From positions 10,959,108-11,023,107 of the forward strand of contig JANVCC010000073.1 in NCBI GenBank assembly GCA_025345505.1: DNA of 64,000 nt, in the 5' to 3' direction. The notes under the pieces were generated by a model. The model searched no databases. It was not told the origin of the DNA and saw only the letters and a list, made by a program, of their open reading frames with translations. The stretch's first letter is position 1, and each line of letters starts with the position of its first letter. This DNA comes from Todiramphus chloris collaris. Taxonomy: Eukaryota > Chordata > Aves > Coraciiformes > Alcedinidae. Positions 1 to 13,086 of this stretch are shown piece by piece. The translations under genes and the position numbers were made by a program.

Positions 1-1275
1 TGCCTAACTTGGTGTCATCTGCAAATTTACTGATGGTAGACTCTATGTCCTCATCAAGATCATCAATGAAGATGTTAAATAGAAACAGCCCCAGCCCTGA
101 GCCCTGAGGAACACCACTTGTGACCTGCCGCCAGTTGGATTTAGTACCATTGGCCACTACTCTCTGGGCCCGTCCATCCAGCCAGTCCTTAATCCTGCAG
201 ATTGTATTCTAATCTAGGTCATGAGCAGACAGTTTTTCCATTAGAAATCTATGGGGAAGTGTCAAAAGCCTTCTGGAAGTCCAGGTAGACCACATCCACA
301 GCCTTTCCCTAGTCCAATAGTCAGGTCATCTTGTCATAGAAGGAGATCAGGTTCATCAGGCAAGATCTGCCTTTCCTAAACCCATGATGACTGGGCCTGA
401 TCCACTGGTTGCCCTCTATATGGCTTGTAAGAGCACTCAAGATCATCTGTTCCATGACCTTCCCTGGTACTGAGGTCAGACTGACAGGTCTATAGTTACT
501 TGAATCTTCCTTTCTTGTAGATGGGCATCACATTTGTTAACCTCCAGTCCATTGGGACCTCCCCAGTTAGCCAGGACTTCAGATAAATAACGGAAATTGG
601 CTTGGCAAGCACATCTGCCAGCTCTTTCAGCACCCTTGGGTGTAACCCATCCAGTCCCATAGATTTATGTGCATCCAAGTGGCATAGAAAGTCACTGACC
701 ACCTCCTTTTTAATCATGATAACCTCATTCTGCTTTCCCTCCCTGTCTCCCAGCTTATGAGGCTGGATGTCCAGGGTATAGCTGGTTCCACTACTGAAGA
801 CTGAGGCAAAGTAGGTGTTAAGCACTTCAACCTTCTCCTCATTCTTTGTTACTAAGTTTCCCTCTGACTCCAATAAATGATGGAGATTTTCCCTAATTCT
901 CCTTTTGTTGTCAATGTATTTATAGAAACATTTTTTATTATCCTTAACAGACTTAGCAAGGTTAAGCTCTAGCTGTGCTTGGCCCTCCTAATCTTCTCCC
1001 TGCATTTCTTCACAACATCTTTATAGTCTACATAAGAGACCTGTCCTCTCTTCCAAAGGTCATAGATTCTCCTTTTGTTTTTGAGGTCTAACCAAAGGTC
1101 CCTATTTAGCTAGGCCTGTCTCTTTCCCCGCCTGCCTGTTTTTCGGCAGGTAGGGACAGCCTGCTCCTGCACCGTTAAGACTACTCTCTTGAAGTATGTC
1201 CAGCCTTGCTGGACTCCTATATCCTTCAGTACAGTCTCCCAAGAGACTTTGTCAATCAGTCTCCTGAACATGTGC
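1..1275 (-). mobile_element. CR1 LINE fragment, ORF2 linker plus reverse transcriptase core, cut by window edge
   Basis: This is a non-LTR retrotransposon of the bird CR1 family, read right to left. Near 835-1275 it carries the linker upstream of the RT. At 496-873 there is an open frame of 125 codons with the RT N-terminal block (MGLDGLHPRVLKELADVLAK). RT motif A (YLDFQKAFD) lies near 262-290, motif B ([20 protein letters not shown]) near 50-115, and the catalytic motif C (FADDTKLG) at about 2-25, with FADD at 14-25. An in-frame stop just after motif A and other breaks make it non-functional. The left end runs out of the window, so the C-terminal part and 3' end are not seen. The right end stops near 1275, where the sequence becomes AT-rich and unlike CR1, as expected for 5' truncation. 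Family assignment is from recognised motifs; the subfamily is not determined. Confidence 0.93.
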
Positions 1276-3787
1276 ATTATGTATTCTCTAGATCAACAGT
1301 TAATTAGCTACCTGAACTATATAAATGAAAATGAAAATGAAATTGCAAATGAAAAAGATTTGCTCCAGTTTGTACTGATGGGATTGTATTCCTAGCATAT
1401 ATTCTAGAGAATGAGTTTCCTGGCAAGAACAGTTATACAACATGGGGTATGTTCCTGTAGATTGTGCCAGCTTTCAGCGTCCCACCATTCACAATCGGTC
1501 AGGCAGCAAGAGGTCATCACATTTCACAGATACCTGCTCTTGAATGTTACCTCTAAATGAACTGAGATATTCACCAACAAGCTAGGGATATAGAAGACCT
1601 CTTAGAACCATGAGATACAAAAATGTGAAATGAGTGGTGTAGATTAGGTGGTTCCACAAAGTACTTACCTGTAAATATAAGTCTCATGCAAGCATGTCAC
1701 TGAAGATGTTCTTTCAGAATAGAGCAGACTATAGTCTTAAAAAGCTTTTGCATGTGAAGCCCCTTGAAAAATTAACTATTCTAAAATTAGAATTTTCTTG
1801 AAAGTCTGAACTTAAAAGGTTTTTTGCAAATATGATCATAAGGATTTTTTTTTTCTGTTCTTCAAAACAGTTTTTAAACTTGAATAAATACCTATCCTAT
1901 GGCATTCAAGTCTTGAAAAACTGAAATTAATCAGAACTTTTCCCTTTCACAATCTGTGCAGAAAAACTTGGCAATAGACAAGGTGGCCAGTACTGAAAAA
2001 AAGCACAACTCATGCATGGATGGATTTGGTTTTTTTTCTCTAATTCACCATTAAAACCCTAAAGGCACAAATCCTGATGCTAAAAGTGTATCATCCACTT
2101 ATTTGTGTTTATTTTATTTTCCAGCAGCTTAAAAACCTGGTAACTATGACTTTGCTATTTATTTACATTGAAACACATCCTTTGTTTCCAAGTTCTTCAA
2201 TGGTCTTTCTTTAACATCCTTAGAAGGTCAAGTGAATTCATCGGAACTGGAATGGAATGCTGGTTGCACACAATACACTTTTATCATGAAATACAAAGCC
2301 AGTTTCTCCAAACGCATCTTTATTCCAAGGCCTCAGTGGATTCCTTTCTCATTGTCTCTTCAGCAGAATTCCTTGTCATCTACTAAGACACAAACAAGTA
2401 CAAATTCAAATTGTTGTGCTTGAGACTAGTTAGATCTGAGTCTCTCAGTTTTAGGAGCTGCATAAAGGTATCATGAAAGGCAGCATTGCTCTCATCTTCA
2501 TAACAACTTTTAATTGATTGATTTGTCCTTGCACTTCAAAGGCTGCTCTTTTAAATTCTTTGTACTGTAGTGCACTTCTATGGAACATCTCAAAGTTAAA
2601 TGATGACAATTGCAGAATGCCTGAAAAATTAGACCTCCCTAGGAGTTTTCTTTCAGGTTCATGAATAACTGAGATAGTTGAGAAGGAAAACAACCATGTC
2701 ACATTGGCGGTACCTCAGTCTCTATTAACCCAGCATAGGTAACCTCAAGTTCATCCACACAGCACTTTTTTATATTGGATTTGGCACATGAAAAAGCAAG
2801 GGCTTTTCAGAGAGTTGACCAACTGTAGTTCAGTGTGGTCTTCCTTGTTTTCTTCCTTTTCTAATATAGCATGTTTTATATTTTAGAATTTAGTAGCTTA
2901 CTTCATGGAACAAATAGCTTTCTGAGCACTGGCACTAACAAAGCCCCATTTCCAATAGATGTGAGTATTCTGATTTATTGCATTTTAAATGGAATTATAC
3001 CAGGTTTTTTTCCGACACTTTCATAAATCTACAGTATTTTCATGGAAACATGACCTGCCAACCTCAGGTATAGAAATATGGTGACAGCATCAAAATTATT
3101 AGGGGGAAAAAAATTAAAACATTCATACCATGCCTCTCTGTCAAGTATGTTTGAAATGGATGATGGAGTCAAGCAGTCCAGATACCTGCTTCTATTTGTG
3201 CCACACTCCTGAATTTTTAAAATATGCCTTTCATGACAGCAGTATAAAGAATTCCATATGGCTTTGCCCAATACAGTACACAGCTCCATAGCCAATCGCC
3301 TCAGAATAGCTTCAAAGTCATTGGAGAGTCTGAGGAAACAACACATACTCTCAGGGGGCTGTTATTTTTTTCAGTTAGGAAGTCTCTTTCTTACAGACCT
3401 GAGACCCTTGGGACATTACCAGGCAGCCTGCAAACCCAAAGGGACTGCTGAAAGTTTTGCAGACTTCTCTAAACTTCACTGGCTGCCATAAGAATCTTTC
3501 AGGTGAGTTCCATTATGAGCCTTACTCAGCCACCCCATGCTGCCTTAGACTTCCCTTCAAGTTTTCAGACCTGTACAATTTTTACAAACTCTTCTGATAT
3601 TCAGTGCTCCATCCACAGACTCAGCAGTACACAGGTTGTTTTTGAGATTAGATGTACCCGAGATGTCAGAAAACATCCTCCTAAAGAACTATACCACTCT
3701 TGACTCTGCATTTTATAAGCTTTCTGCATACTCATCCCCTCTCTTGACCCTTGTATACAGTTCTATTTTTATTGTCCTTGCTCAAAT
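1276..3787. other. Unique AT-rich non-coding DNA
   Basis: No recognisable gene or repeat apart from a short (ATGAAA)n-like run near 1322-1355. The open frames here are short, overlap on both strands and lack family motifs, so I treat them as chance. Confidence 0.6.
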
Positions 3788-3950
3788 TCATAGAATCATA
3801 CAGAATCACAGAATGTCTTTTGTTGGAAGAGACCTTTGAGAACATCTAGTCCAACCTTTGACCTAACACTGCAAGCTCACCACTAACCATGTCCCTAAGC
3901 ACCAGGTCCACATGCCATTTAAATGCGTCCAGGGATGGTGACTCCACCAT
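3788..3950 (-). mobile_element. CR1 LINE 3' end, short fragment
   Basis: The + strand shows the reverse complement of the CR1 terminal repeats (TTCATAGAATCATACAGAATC), then the conserved GTTGGAAGAGACC and CATCTAGTCCAACC blocks, and ends inside the GGGATGGTGACTCCACCA block. It is strongly 5' truncated at about 160 bp and holds only the end of ORF2 and the 3' UTR. It contains several substitutions relative to the younger copies at 35181 and 48492. Confidence 0.93.
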
Positions 3951-4602
3951 GGTTAGTCAAATTACAGTCTTAGCATACATCTAAATCAAGTCACAGAACT
4001 AGCCTTTTCTTCTATTACACTCCAGATTATTAGTCTTCCACAATGCCATGTCTTCTCCCAATGTTGATCTCCAATCCTTTTTTCTGTTTCTCCTATCAAT
4101 TATTTGTCAATTTTACTATACACTCTTAATTCCTTTAAATTACTTTAGACTTACCTAGCTTGCTTTCTCATTTCAATTCATTCATCCTCTCACTGCTGCT
4201 TGCATTCTCCATCAATAGTCCTTTACTATTATATTCCCCTCTACTTCAGAACACTCACTACAAGGTATTTATCAAAATTAAGTGGTAGGTGTAATGTCAA
4301 AATATCTCATATTGCTGTTTGCAAACATTTAGGGACAGAAATACTAAAATCTTGGGAAACAGTTATATTTTCATACAGACTTATAAAGTTTCAGTGCAAA
4401 GCCTCTTGACCTCATCTACATTCAAAATGTTCCTTAGTCCTGTAATGATTTTAAAATACTCTCAAAACTGCCACAGGTTCCGTATCTGGTTCTTGTACTT
4501 CGTGATGGACATTGGCAATGTGTAAGGTCTTTTAGGCAAAGATTCTTTTGTCTCACCTCAACTTCCTAGTACCAAATAGCATCTAGTCCTATAGAAAACA
4601 AC

Positions 4603-4640
4603 TTTAATAATACCCAGATGGTATTCTGGGTATTATTAAA
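4603..4640. repeat. Perfect 16-bp inverted repeat with 6-nt loop
   Basis: The left arm at 4603-4618 (TTTAATAATACCCAGA) is the exact reverse complement of the right arm at 4625-4640 (TCTGGGTATTATTAAA). The loop at 4619-4624 is TGGTAT. The next flanking base pair does not match, so the arms end cleanly. It could be a palindrome left by a repair event, the tip of a small foldback element or a short transcribed hairpin; the sequence alone does not decide. Confidence 0.95.
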
Positions 4641-7600
4641 CAATATTTTTTTCTGGCTTCTATTATATGAGTTCTGTCTCAGCCTGTCCATGGTTAATTG
4701 TTGCCCAGACATGAACAGAGAGGTACAGATCGAGAATGTAATGTAATGCATTGCTTTGTTTTGATGTGGTTTTCTTCCTATGTACATATTATCCTGGACT
4801 TATTCTTCTACCTGGACTTCTCCGAGCTATATTCCAGGTGGTGCAGAAGGTTCGAGCAGCATTTTTAAAAATGATCCTTTTCTGACTCGCAATGTTTTTC
4901 TAGGGATCTTAAGTGAAAAGGGATATGAAATTTTATTTTCTCTGGTTCCGCACTGAGAGGAACTTATGTCAACAGAGATTCATTTCAACACTGATCCATG
5001 AGCAAAGAGCTAGCTTGGTCTCCTATGTAAGCCTACACAGAAAAAGTCTCAGTGCAACTTTCCCTTCTCTTGCCCTCAGCAACTGCATAATAACATGCCC
5101 TGTAACTTGTATCTTCAAGACACTCAGTTTCCAAAAAAACCCAAAATATATCTGGTCTGAAATACTCTTTGGTAGTCTAGTTACTTTAGTCAATTGCCAA
5201 TTCCTCTCATTCTCTAGACCTATTTTAGCCATGTTTTGATAAAATTTTATTTCTTCCATTTTGCTTTAAGCTACTCAGCGGCTTTAAGCAACCCAGTAAC
5301 AGACTTAGTGTGCTAATCCCATCCCCAAGACTTCCATTTCTCAGTGCATAATACTCTGTCTCTTCTTCTTCTATGCTTTCTGAAGACCCAGCCTTTTTCC
5401 AACACTTTGGTTTTGAGGTCAAATGCAGCATCTCACACATGCCCATAACGCTCATTGATTTGTAACAGGATAGAGCACTGCTTCAACTGAGCAACCTGCA
5501 TGACCTTTTTGTCCACCATAGTGATTGTTTGCTTTATATTTGCTGGGCAGATAATATATTTTACAGGGAAAAGCACTATTTTATTAATTACTGACGTCTG
5601 ATTGTCTTTAGGTTCAACTTCTTAACAATAAGTTTTTCTTCACAAGTACACATTCCCCTTAAGAAAGTGAGTCCTCTTTTTTTTTAACGCAAACAAAAAT
5701 TCTAGACAAAACCAATGGTTCCAAGAAAAACAAAATGTAGTTAAGCATGTCTTATTTAGTAAACCAAAAGTTATCATGCTTCTTCTACAAGGAGGAAACA
5801 GGAAAGATCAACACCAGTCTTACCATGCTATAAGCAAATAAACTACTGAAAGTAACTCAATATGTTGAAAAACTAATTGTTCAAGTTGCAGATTGAATGG
5901 GGGCTTTTACAGTGGGAGGATTTGGCGTGGGAGGAACAAGAGCTTGTCTGCAGACATCCTGACAAGAAACTCATTACAGAAAAAAAGAAAACTACCAGAA
6001 CAGGTAAGATGAAATGTTATTCTGAAAATCAATGTAAGTGTTTAGGGCCGAACAACTTCAGACCACAATAAATGACCACTTGCCAGGTGCTTAGGTCCTG
6101 AGGCTAACAGAGAAACTAGAAAGGCCACATTAGAGATAAAATTTAAGTTTTCTTTAATGTTAACATTTAATTAATCAACTTTGCTGCATTCTTTGGCAGT
6201 GCAATAGCATAGCCATAACCACATATTTGGTATGCATTAAAAAGAGGCAAAACATACATGTTATTTTGCTGAATGTGTAACACATTATCTATAGGAGGTA
6301 GATCAAAGAAAAGAATTCTCTTTCTTGACTTGGACATGAAAGAGCTCACTAAAAAAGCATGATGGTTTACCTTGTTTTAACCATTCCCACTAAATCATTG
6401 TAGAAAGTACACAGAAAGTAGATGTTCTGCTGCTTTGACAGACTCTGATGATGATCAACAGAAGCGGGAGAGTAGATCCCTTTGAGCTAGGGCTCTGCAC
6501 AAACAGAAAAAGCCTTTCATTCAGAAAAGAGAAACAAGGCATTAATCTTGTGTCCCAATCCTCTACACAGAGGATGGCAGAGCCATACGCCAACCATACA
6601 CAGAAAGAATGTTAAAAAATCTTTGGTAATGTATAGCCCTGATTCTATAATTTGTAATCTGATAAATTCACAAGAGACTTGTCTTATAGAACAAATGTAA
6701 TCACAGTTGCTTAGTTTTTCACTTCACTCTTCTGGAATGAAAGTCTGAAAGAAGAATAAAAAGAATAGGATCACACTAGATTTTTTGTATTACCAAATTT
6801 TAGACCCTTGCATTCTCAGGAACAAAAGAAGTCATGTTTCTATGAGAAGGAAAATGAAGGGCAAAAAAAAAAAATCAATCCCTGTTCCTGAAGATAAGTC
6901 TAGCTGTGAAATGTTGCTTTAAAAATACATCGTGCAGATAGAGGCATGGATTTTAATCTTATCCCCAACTTTGTAGTCAGGAAGAATGAAATACTAGATA
7001 TCTGGACTCTACTTTTCTTCTCTATTTATCAGTAGGTCCCCCATCAAATGCTTCCAGAAATGGAAATAAATACATCTAGCAGTTTCCCAATATGTGCACT
7101 TTAGTTCCCTGAGAAGATTACCACTTCACAGCTCATGACTGTAAGACACTGAATTTGAAGAGTACTGTTTTACCCAGCATCTTAGAACAATTTCTTTCAA
7201 AATTTCACACCACTTTGCAAGGAATTAATCTTCATATTGTCTTTATAAGAAAGTGCTGTTATCCTGCTTTATGGACAGGCAAATTGAATCCCAAAGTGTA
7301 AGTACTTTTTTTCCCCAAGGCCTAGCAATAAAGAGAAACAAAGGTATTCTTATTTTTAGTTATACATCTATCTAATGGAAACACCCTGCTTCATTTGGGG
7401 CTGCACACTTTGGTACTGAAGTAGCACACAAAAAAGAATCATTCTCACAATAGTTCTAAAACTACTTCTTAGATCACACACACCACACTTCAGTATAAAT
7501 CAGTCAAGACAGTGCCCTCCCTCTCCTAAGTCAGTTCTAAGACAGTGTCCCAACACAGTGCAAGAGATCAGTGCTCTAACTGACCTGCCATCATTCAGGC

Positions 7601-8869
7601 CTGACATCTGCCATGATCCTGACTGCTTCTGGTCATTCAGGACTCTGTAATATTTTTTTAATTAACTTCAATGTCCTAGACAAATCCCATTTTAGGTAAT
7701 TAAATTCAGGCTGCTTAACATGCCCTCTGTAGTTTCAGTCTGAAGAGGCCTTTCTTCATTTTTCTGCCCAAAGATTTATGTAGCTATCTTGTGAAAAACA
7801 GTATTTAAGGTTTTTAAAAGTAGAAGTCATTGCAAGTCAGACAGAGACTTACTGCTTTAGTTTCTCCTCTTTGTAGATTTAGAAATTAAGACAGTGGTGA
7901 CATCATTATATTTTCTGTTTGTGTCCAAAGCTTTTAACACTGCTCATCTTTAAATAAGCCAACATGGTAAGTGATGCAATATCTTGATAAAGGAGTAAAG
8001 ATTAAGTACCCATTCAAGACCTGAAAGGGAGGGAATTTTCTGTGTAAGCCTTCAGTTGCAACATGTCAGCAAAACCTCTAATCAGGAAGAGCAGCAAAGA
8101 AAATTTAACTGAATTTTGTCCATACACTGTTAATAGATTAGTACCAATCAGGCTATGTTCTTCTACTAAAAAAAATGTCCTGATGATGAACTGTGAGATA
8201 TTTTGCTAGAGCAGGCCCAAGTCAGAGCTATTTCTAACTGAAACTTGTAATCATTACATTATTAAACAGTTCTCAAAGTTCTGAGTCCACTAGTCAGCTG
8301 TGAAATGGCTCCATCCCCTGCTGTCACACAGACATAATGGCTACAATACAGCACACTTCATGATCAGTTTCATATGCACAAGTTGGTCACTTGTAATCTT
8401 AGAATAAACTTGTTCAGTCATCACCACAAACACCAAAATTTCACAAAACTGCATACCTGACTTTGCTCTCCCACAACCTCAATCTCTCTCTTTCTACTGG
8501 TATCAGAAAGAAAAAGGCACTACTTTTCTTTCAGATTCCAGATCTGTACTGAAGAAGGTTTTGCTGCTACATGCTTCTCCCATCTCCTTTGAATGGCTTT
8601 CCAGATGCTCCCTAAGGCTTGACCATTTTACTCTAGCACTGCTCCCTTCTACTGGTCTCTGCATCCTCCCCATGAGTTTTGCCTGCATTGCAGGTATAAC
8701 CACAGCCTTCTTTGGATTAGAAGCTTGATTAGAGATGAGAGAGATGACCATGTCTTTTACTAAGGTCATTCTGGCTTAGTCAAGTACATGCACTTAATTT
8801 CATGTCACATCAATGTCCCAACAAAACTGGAGTTAAGCACATACAAAACTGCTCAAGTTAATACCCACC

Positions 8870-8884
8870 AAAAAAAAAAAAAAA
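8870..8884. repeat. Poly(A) run, 15 bases
   Basis: Homopolymer run in the sequence. No identifiable retrotransposed body lies directly upstream, so I do not call a retrocopy. Confidence 0.9.
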
Positions 8885-9576
8885 TCATAAAGGAAAAAGG
8901 TCACAGCATACTTGAAATTCTTTTTTCTTTTTGAATTTAGGGAAACTACATGGAAAAAAGGGTCGAGTATCTAATTCCACCAGGAATTTTTTACACCTTT
9001 GGGAGACTTCCGTGTCTGTCCTCACACCATATTTAGATATTTTATTTCCCTACAGCCAGCCACTGCTTTAACTGGCTCAGTTACCAAATGAGCTGTCTCT
9101 CCCACTAAAATATTTTACCTTTGTAGTATAAATGTGCGTTGTGTGATTTACTCCTACATTCTGTTTCAGAAGAATCCAGGAATTTGTGAACTGTTACACT
9201 GACCACGGGAAATTGCTAGGAGCAATAGGTTTAATTGCTGCAAAAGTATGTATGGCACCTCAGCCTTGCCTTCACAGCAGGCTTTAATCAAAGCATTAAT
9301 CTTTTTCATTATAAAGTTCTCCAGGGTTTACACACATTTTCCTCAGCCCTTGGTACAAAGCAAGGCATAGCAGAGTACAGAGGGTTCCCTGAGTAAGTTT
9401 ATTACTCACTCTTATCTCTTGTTTTGAGTTTGGCTAGGATAGAGTTAATTCTCACCAGAAGTTGGGACTTTACGCCTGCTACATAAAGGTGGGGGGTGGG
9501 GGACGACTAGACCAGCAAAGGGGGGGCAACTGGACTGGCAAAGGGTGCTCAGTCACTGGTGCAGAGCTAGTCCAGT

Positions 9577-10151
9577 TGACGTGCGGAAAACAAACTCTAC
9601 AACCCGTGAAAGGTTATAAAGCAGGTATGTTTATTACGGCGCCGGGTGCAAGGGGGATCATTTCTCCTAACTTGCACACCGAAGTGTCCATCGAGCAGGT
9701 ATTTATGACATGGAATCATGCATATTTAACAGAGTTAGTTACATATTCATGATATGAGGTTGGATTATTACAATCAGTTCCGGGAACTCATTATCATAGG
9801 CCTCCTCCCATTGGCGCTTGCGCAATGCCGTCTGGTGGTCGTGGGCAGGGGTCTTCGGGAGGAAGGCTCTCAGTCTTCCTCGCAGTGTACTTTTCACCTT
9901 TTGTCTCAGGATGCAGAGTTGCGATGAGTCAGAGATCACAAGACTGGGGGGGGGGCTTTTCTTTATTCCTCCCTGTCTTGGAGTAATCTTCCCTTATCTA
10001 CAAGCCATGCAAGATGAGCTAAGGCCCATCAAGCTTGTCTCAAGGCCTCAGCATCCTGTCTCCTGTTTATCTCAGGATGCCCCAGGATAACAATGGTTGC
10101 TCAAATTGCTTTATTACCTTTCAAGCAGAATACTGTCCCCCTCACTTCACA
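9577..10151 (-). mobile_element. ERV solo LTR nested inside the LTR at 9420-10349
   Basis: Read on the minus strand, the element starts TGTGAAGTGAGG (right end at 10151) and ends CCGCACGTCA (left end at 9577), giving TG...CA termini over 575 bp. A block at about 9697-9945 matches the LTR at 52471-53256 closely, including the reverse complement of GACAAAAGGTGAAAAG and of the CTGCGAGGAAGACTG and CCCACGACCACCAGAC stretches. In minus orientation a TATA-like CATAAATACC (near 9697-9706) precedes an AATAAA signal (9630-9635), the order expected for U3-R-U5. No exact target-site duplication is visible next to the chosen ends, so the boundaries could be off by a few bases. Confidence 0.75.
9630..9635 (-). 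promoter_or_regulatory. Polyadenylation signal AATAAA of the nested LTR
   Basis: The + strand reads TTTATT. On the minus strand it lies downstream of the TATA-like CATAAATACC near 9697-9706, as expected for the R region of an LTR. Confidence 0.55.
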
Positions 10152-13043
10152 GTCTGTGCAGTTTATATCACTCACTTCATATATTATTTCGTTACTGTTG
10201 TTATCATTGCTGTTACTTCTGGTTTTGCGCTGTTCTATTTTATTATCTTTATCTCAATAGCTGGGGTTTTGCCTTTTTTTCTCCCTATTCTCCTTCCCAC
10301 CCCACAAGGGGTGTGACACTCAGCTCCTGGGTGGGTCTAAACCATGAGAGATTTATAAAATTAAATAAACTTGTCTTCTGGTGGTTATGTAATCTAATTG
10401 TGAACTACATTGACATAGGTACTCTGACCTTGATCAAAAATTATCTCCGTGTACTTCTGTTCAGAATCCTTAACACCACATTGCTTGCAGGTTCTGCTGC
10501 TTTGCTCCTCTTCAGGTGAAACACAGTTAAACACAAGATACTCCTACCAAAGTTCAACTCTTTGCGCACAAGGCTGTGTAGCTCTGCACTACAGAGCCCA
10601 ACTGTCACGAGCCCTACACTGACCAATGAAGAAAACAAGCAAAGAGCATCAAGATCAAGTTTTGTAACATCAAGGAAAGATTTTTAAATCCATGGTAGCC
10701 TGACAGTCTAGTTTATGAGAAATTAAGTTGCATTCTAATCTGTGGTGACAATGCAGACTGCCACACCAACACAGACAGCCATGTGGAAATGCGCTCACAT
10801 CTTGGATTTCCAGGACAAGAATGACTCCTGCTATTAACCCCACAGTGGGCAGACAGTTTTTTTGCAGATTACTGTAAACAAAAATTGCAGGATGAAACAG
10901 AAAGCTGTGCATCATAGGGATATGCTTCCAGTGATCCGTTCAGTTTCTCAGAGACAATGCTGGCTGGCACAGAACTAAGGTGTGACAACAGCATACTCAC
11001 TAGCATGCTTGTTTTTTTTATTCAGCTTAACCAACCCATCACTCTTTAACCTACCTGCAGTGAAGCTATAGCTCTGTCGTATTAAGTATGATCTCATTTG
11101 AGAGCCAACAACTTGGTTTCTGTGATAAACACAAGTCATGAAGTTAATATCACACACAACACAGTGGTAAAAACACACAGTTTGCTTCATTTTGTTTGCC
11201 TGCTTTTAAACTCTGCCGCTGGATGGTCAACAAAACCATTATTTGTTTCTTGACAAGTTGTGAGGCCCTTTCAAAGCTACATTTCAAAAAACCTTTCTCA
11301 GCACTAATTGCTCTCATGTCAGTTACTCAACATTTGTAGCTCTTCATGAGTATCCAAAGAAATGGACTGGTTTTGCACAAAAGATGCTGCACATCAAAAT
11401 CAATTTGCCTTCTACAATACTTTCACATCTAGTTACCTCTTAATATCTTTTAGTTCAGGCACTGATTTTCTCTCAACTACCTTAACCAATGCCCTAGGAT
11501 GCTCTCTTGCACAAAGGACTGTAAAGTTTCTAGCATTTTCTTTCAAACTTTAGAGCTGCTATAGAAGACAGATGCATCTCACTTCAGCCATGAGTCATTA
11601 AAAAAATTAAATATATCTAGGTATTATGTCTTTTCCTTCCCCCTTGAAAACATAAACTAAGTAGTTCTGCAGCTGCCTCGTAATCTCTATAGTACCTTCC
11701 CAAGCACATTCTGCAGTTTGGTTTATTTTCAGTGGATTGATGCTTTTAATAACAATGAGTCATACACAAGAACCTGACTTCTCTGTCTTACCCTAGGGGG
11801 ATTTGTTTTCAAGGTTTACAAAAGGAAACTTGAGATGGAAAAGTTTGTTCACTGAGATTTATTAAATTAGGATTGAATTATTGTGTGAAATTTCTTTTTC
11901 CTCAGTAAATACCTGCTACCCAAGCAGAGGAAAACAACCTACTAAAAACCAGAGCACTATAAACCTCTTAACTACTTTAAAGAAGGGTTTGTCAGGAATT
12001 GATGGTTGTGAAAAAGGGCATATTGTAAGGCATCCTAAAGAGTGGAGAAACAGGCCCATTCTCAAAGCAAAGTCTTCCTACCAGCTGGGATGCAAGTTTT
12101 GAGAGAGAGAGCATATACACTACTACCTGCAACTCCTATCTGAACTGTATAACATGACAACTTTCCTAGAGAGCAGAAGAGATACATGGAAATGTACCTT
12201 CCCTCTTGGTTTACACTTAATTCAGTTTTAAATTAGGAATACACTTTGTGACAAAAGGAAGAGGGAAAAAATGGTTTTGGCATGTTTCAAGACTTGGGTT
12301 TTGAACATAGAGTATTTTGAAACAATAAAATTATACACAGCAAGTTCTTATTAATTCTGTAAGCAATTAGCTATCACCATAAATAGTTATACCCCTCTGA
12401 AAGTTGCAAATTTCAACTGACCACACATACACAAATTTTCCTAACAAAAAATACATTTTTACAGAGACACCCCTTTTTTCTCACACTGTGTGAACTGATA
12501 CCATTTCACCTTAGTTTAAAACTCAAAACACATGAAAACTACAGTGCTCACCCATGAATACTAGCAAAGTAGTAACGTATTTCTCCTACCTTTAAAGAAC
12601 ATAAGACCACTGCTGTCCTGGATACTGTGTAAAATTGTGCCTGAAATTACTTGCAGATTTGTGATCAAATGTAAACTTGAGTGGCATTCTGTAACTCTGC
12701 CTTTAGGATTTTGGAGTGGTAGATTTTTTAACCACACAGCTGTAAGCAAGGAAACAAACTGCCAGCACTGTTAAGTCAGTGTCGCTTTTGCAATTTTATC
12801 AACATTTAACACCTAAAGCAGGTCATCTATAATAAATATCAACTTTTTAGAAAAATAGGATTCCATAAGCAGGAAAAATTGCTTTGAAAAAGTGCCCAAA
12901 AGACAAAAGTCATCTCACATCTCAGTTTTTCACAAAGTAATCCGCATTGTTCAATAATGTTCAACAATTCTTGATTTTTCCTTTCCCATTTCCAGAAGCA
13001 GGTAATCATGTTTTTGGGACAGTCTTCAAATGTGCAGCTTTAT

Positions 13044-13086
13044 ATACTAGCTTAAAGAATTATATACAATACTAGCCTAAAGAATT
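13044..13086. repeat. Tandem duplication, period 25 bp
   Basis: ATACTAGCTTAAAGAATT at 13044-13061 recurs as ATACTAGCCTAAAGAATT at 13069-13086, with one substitution. It is probably a local replication-slippage product. Confidence 0.85.

Larger units (their letters stand above)
3951..9419. other. Unique AT-rich non-coding DNA
   Basis: About 5.5 kb with no recognised gene. It contains a perfect hairpin at 4603-4640 and an A-run at 8870-8884. A splice-like pattern around 5913-6003 (AG before, CAG/GTAAGA after) was considered and not accepted. The open frames are short and unrecognised. Confidence 0.55.
9420..10349 (+). mobile_element. Solo LTR of an ERVL-like endogenous retrovirus, split by another LTR
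   Basis: The left part (9420-9576) begins TGTTTTGAGTTTGGCTAGGA and continues with the ATAGAGTTAATT block typical of a common bird ERV LTR group. The right part (10152-10349) carries the TTATT-rich stretch, the CTTTATCTCAA block, a pyrimidine stretch with CCCACCCCACAAGGGGTG, and the closing TCTAAACCATGAGA, close to the family's usual TTAAACCACGACA end. No internal gag, pol or env sequence is present, so this is a solo LTR. I found no clean target-site duplication, which fits an old insertion. The middle is occupied by the minus-strand LTR at 9577-10151. Group assignment is from recognised blocks, not from a search. Confidence 0.75.

Noticed and set aside
5913-6003. 91-base exon-like stretch with a strong CAG/GTAAGA donor
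   Set aside because: The acceptor lacks a pyrimidine tract, two frames are open, and no protein family is recognisable.
9462-10519. Several 90-140 codon plus-strand frames
   Set aside because: They lie inside or across the nested LTRs and their edge and carry no gag, pol or env motifs.
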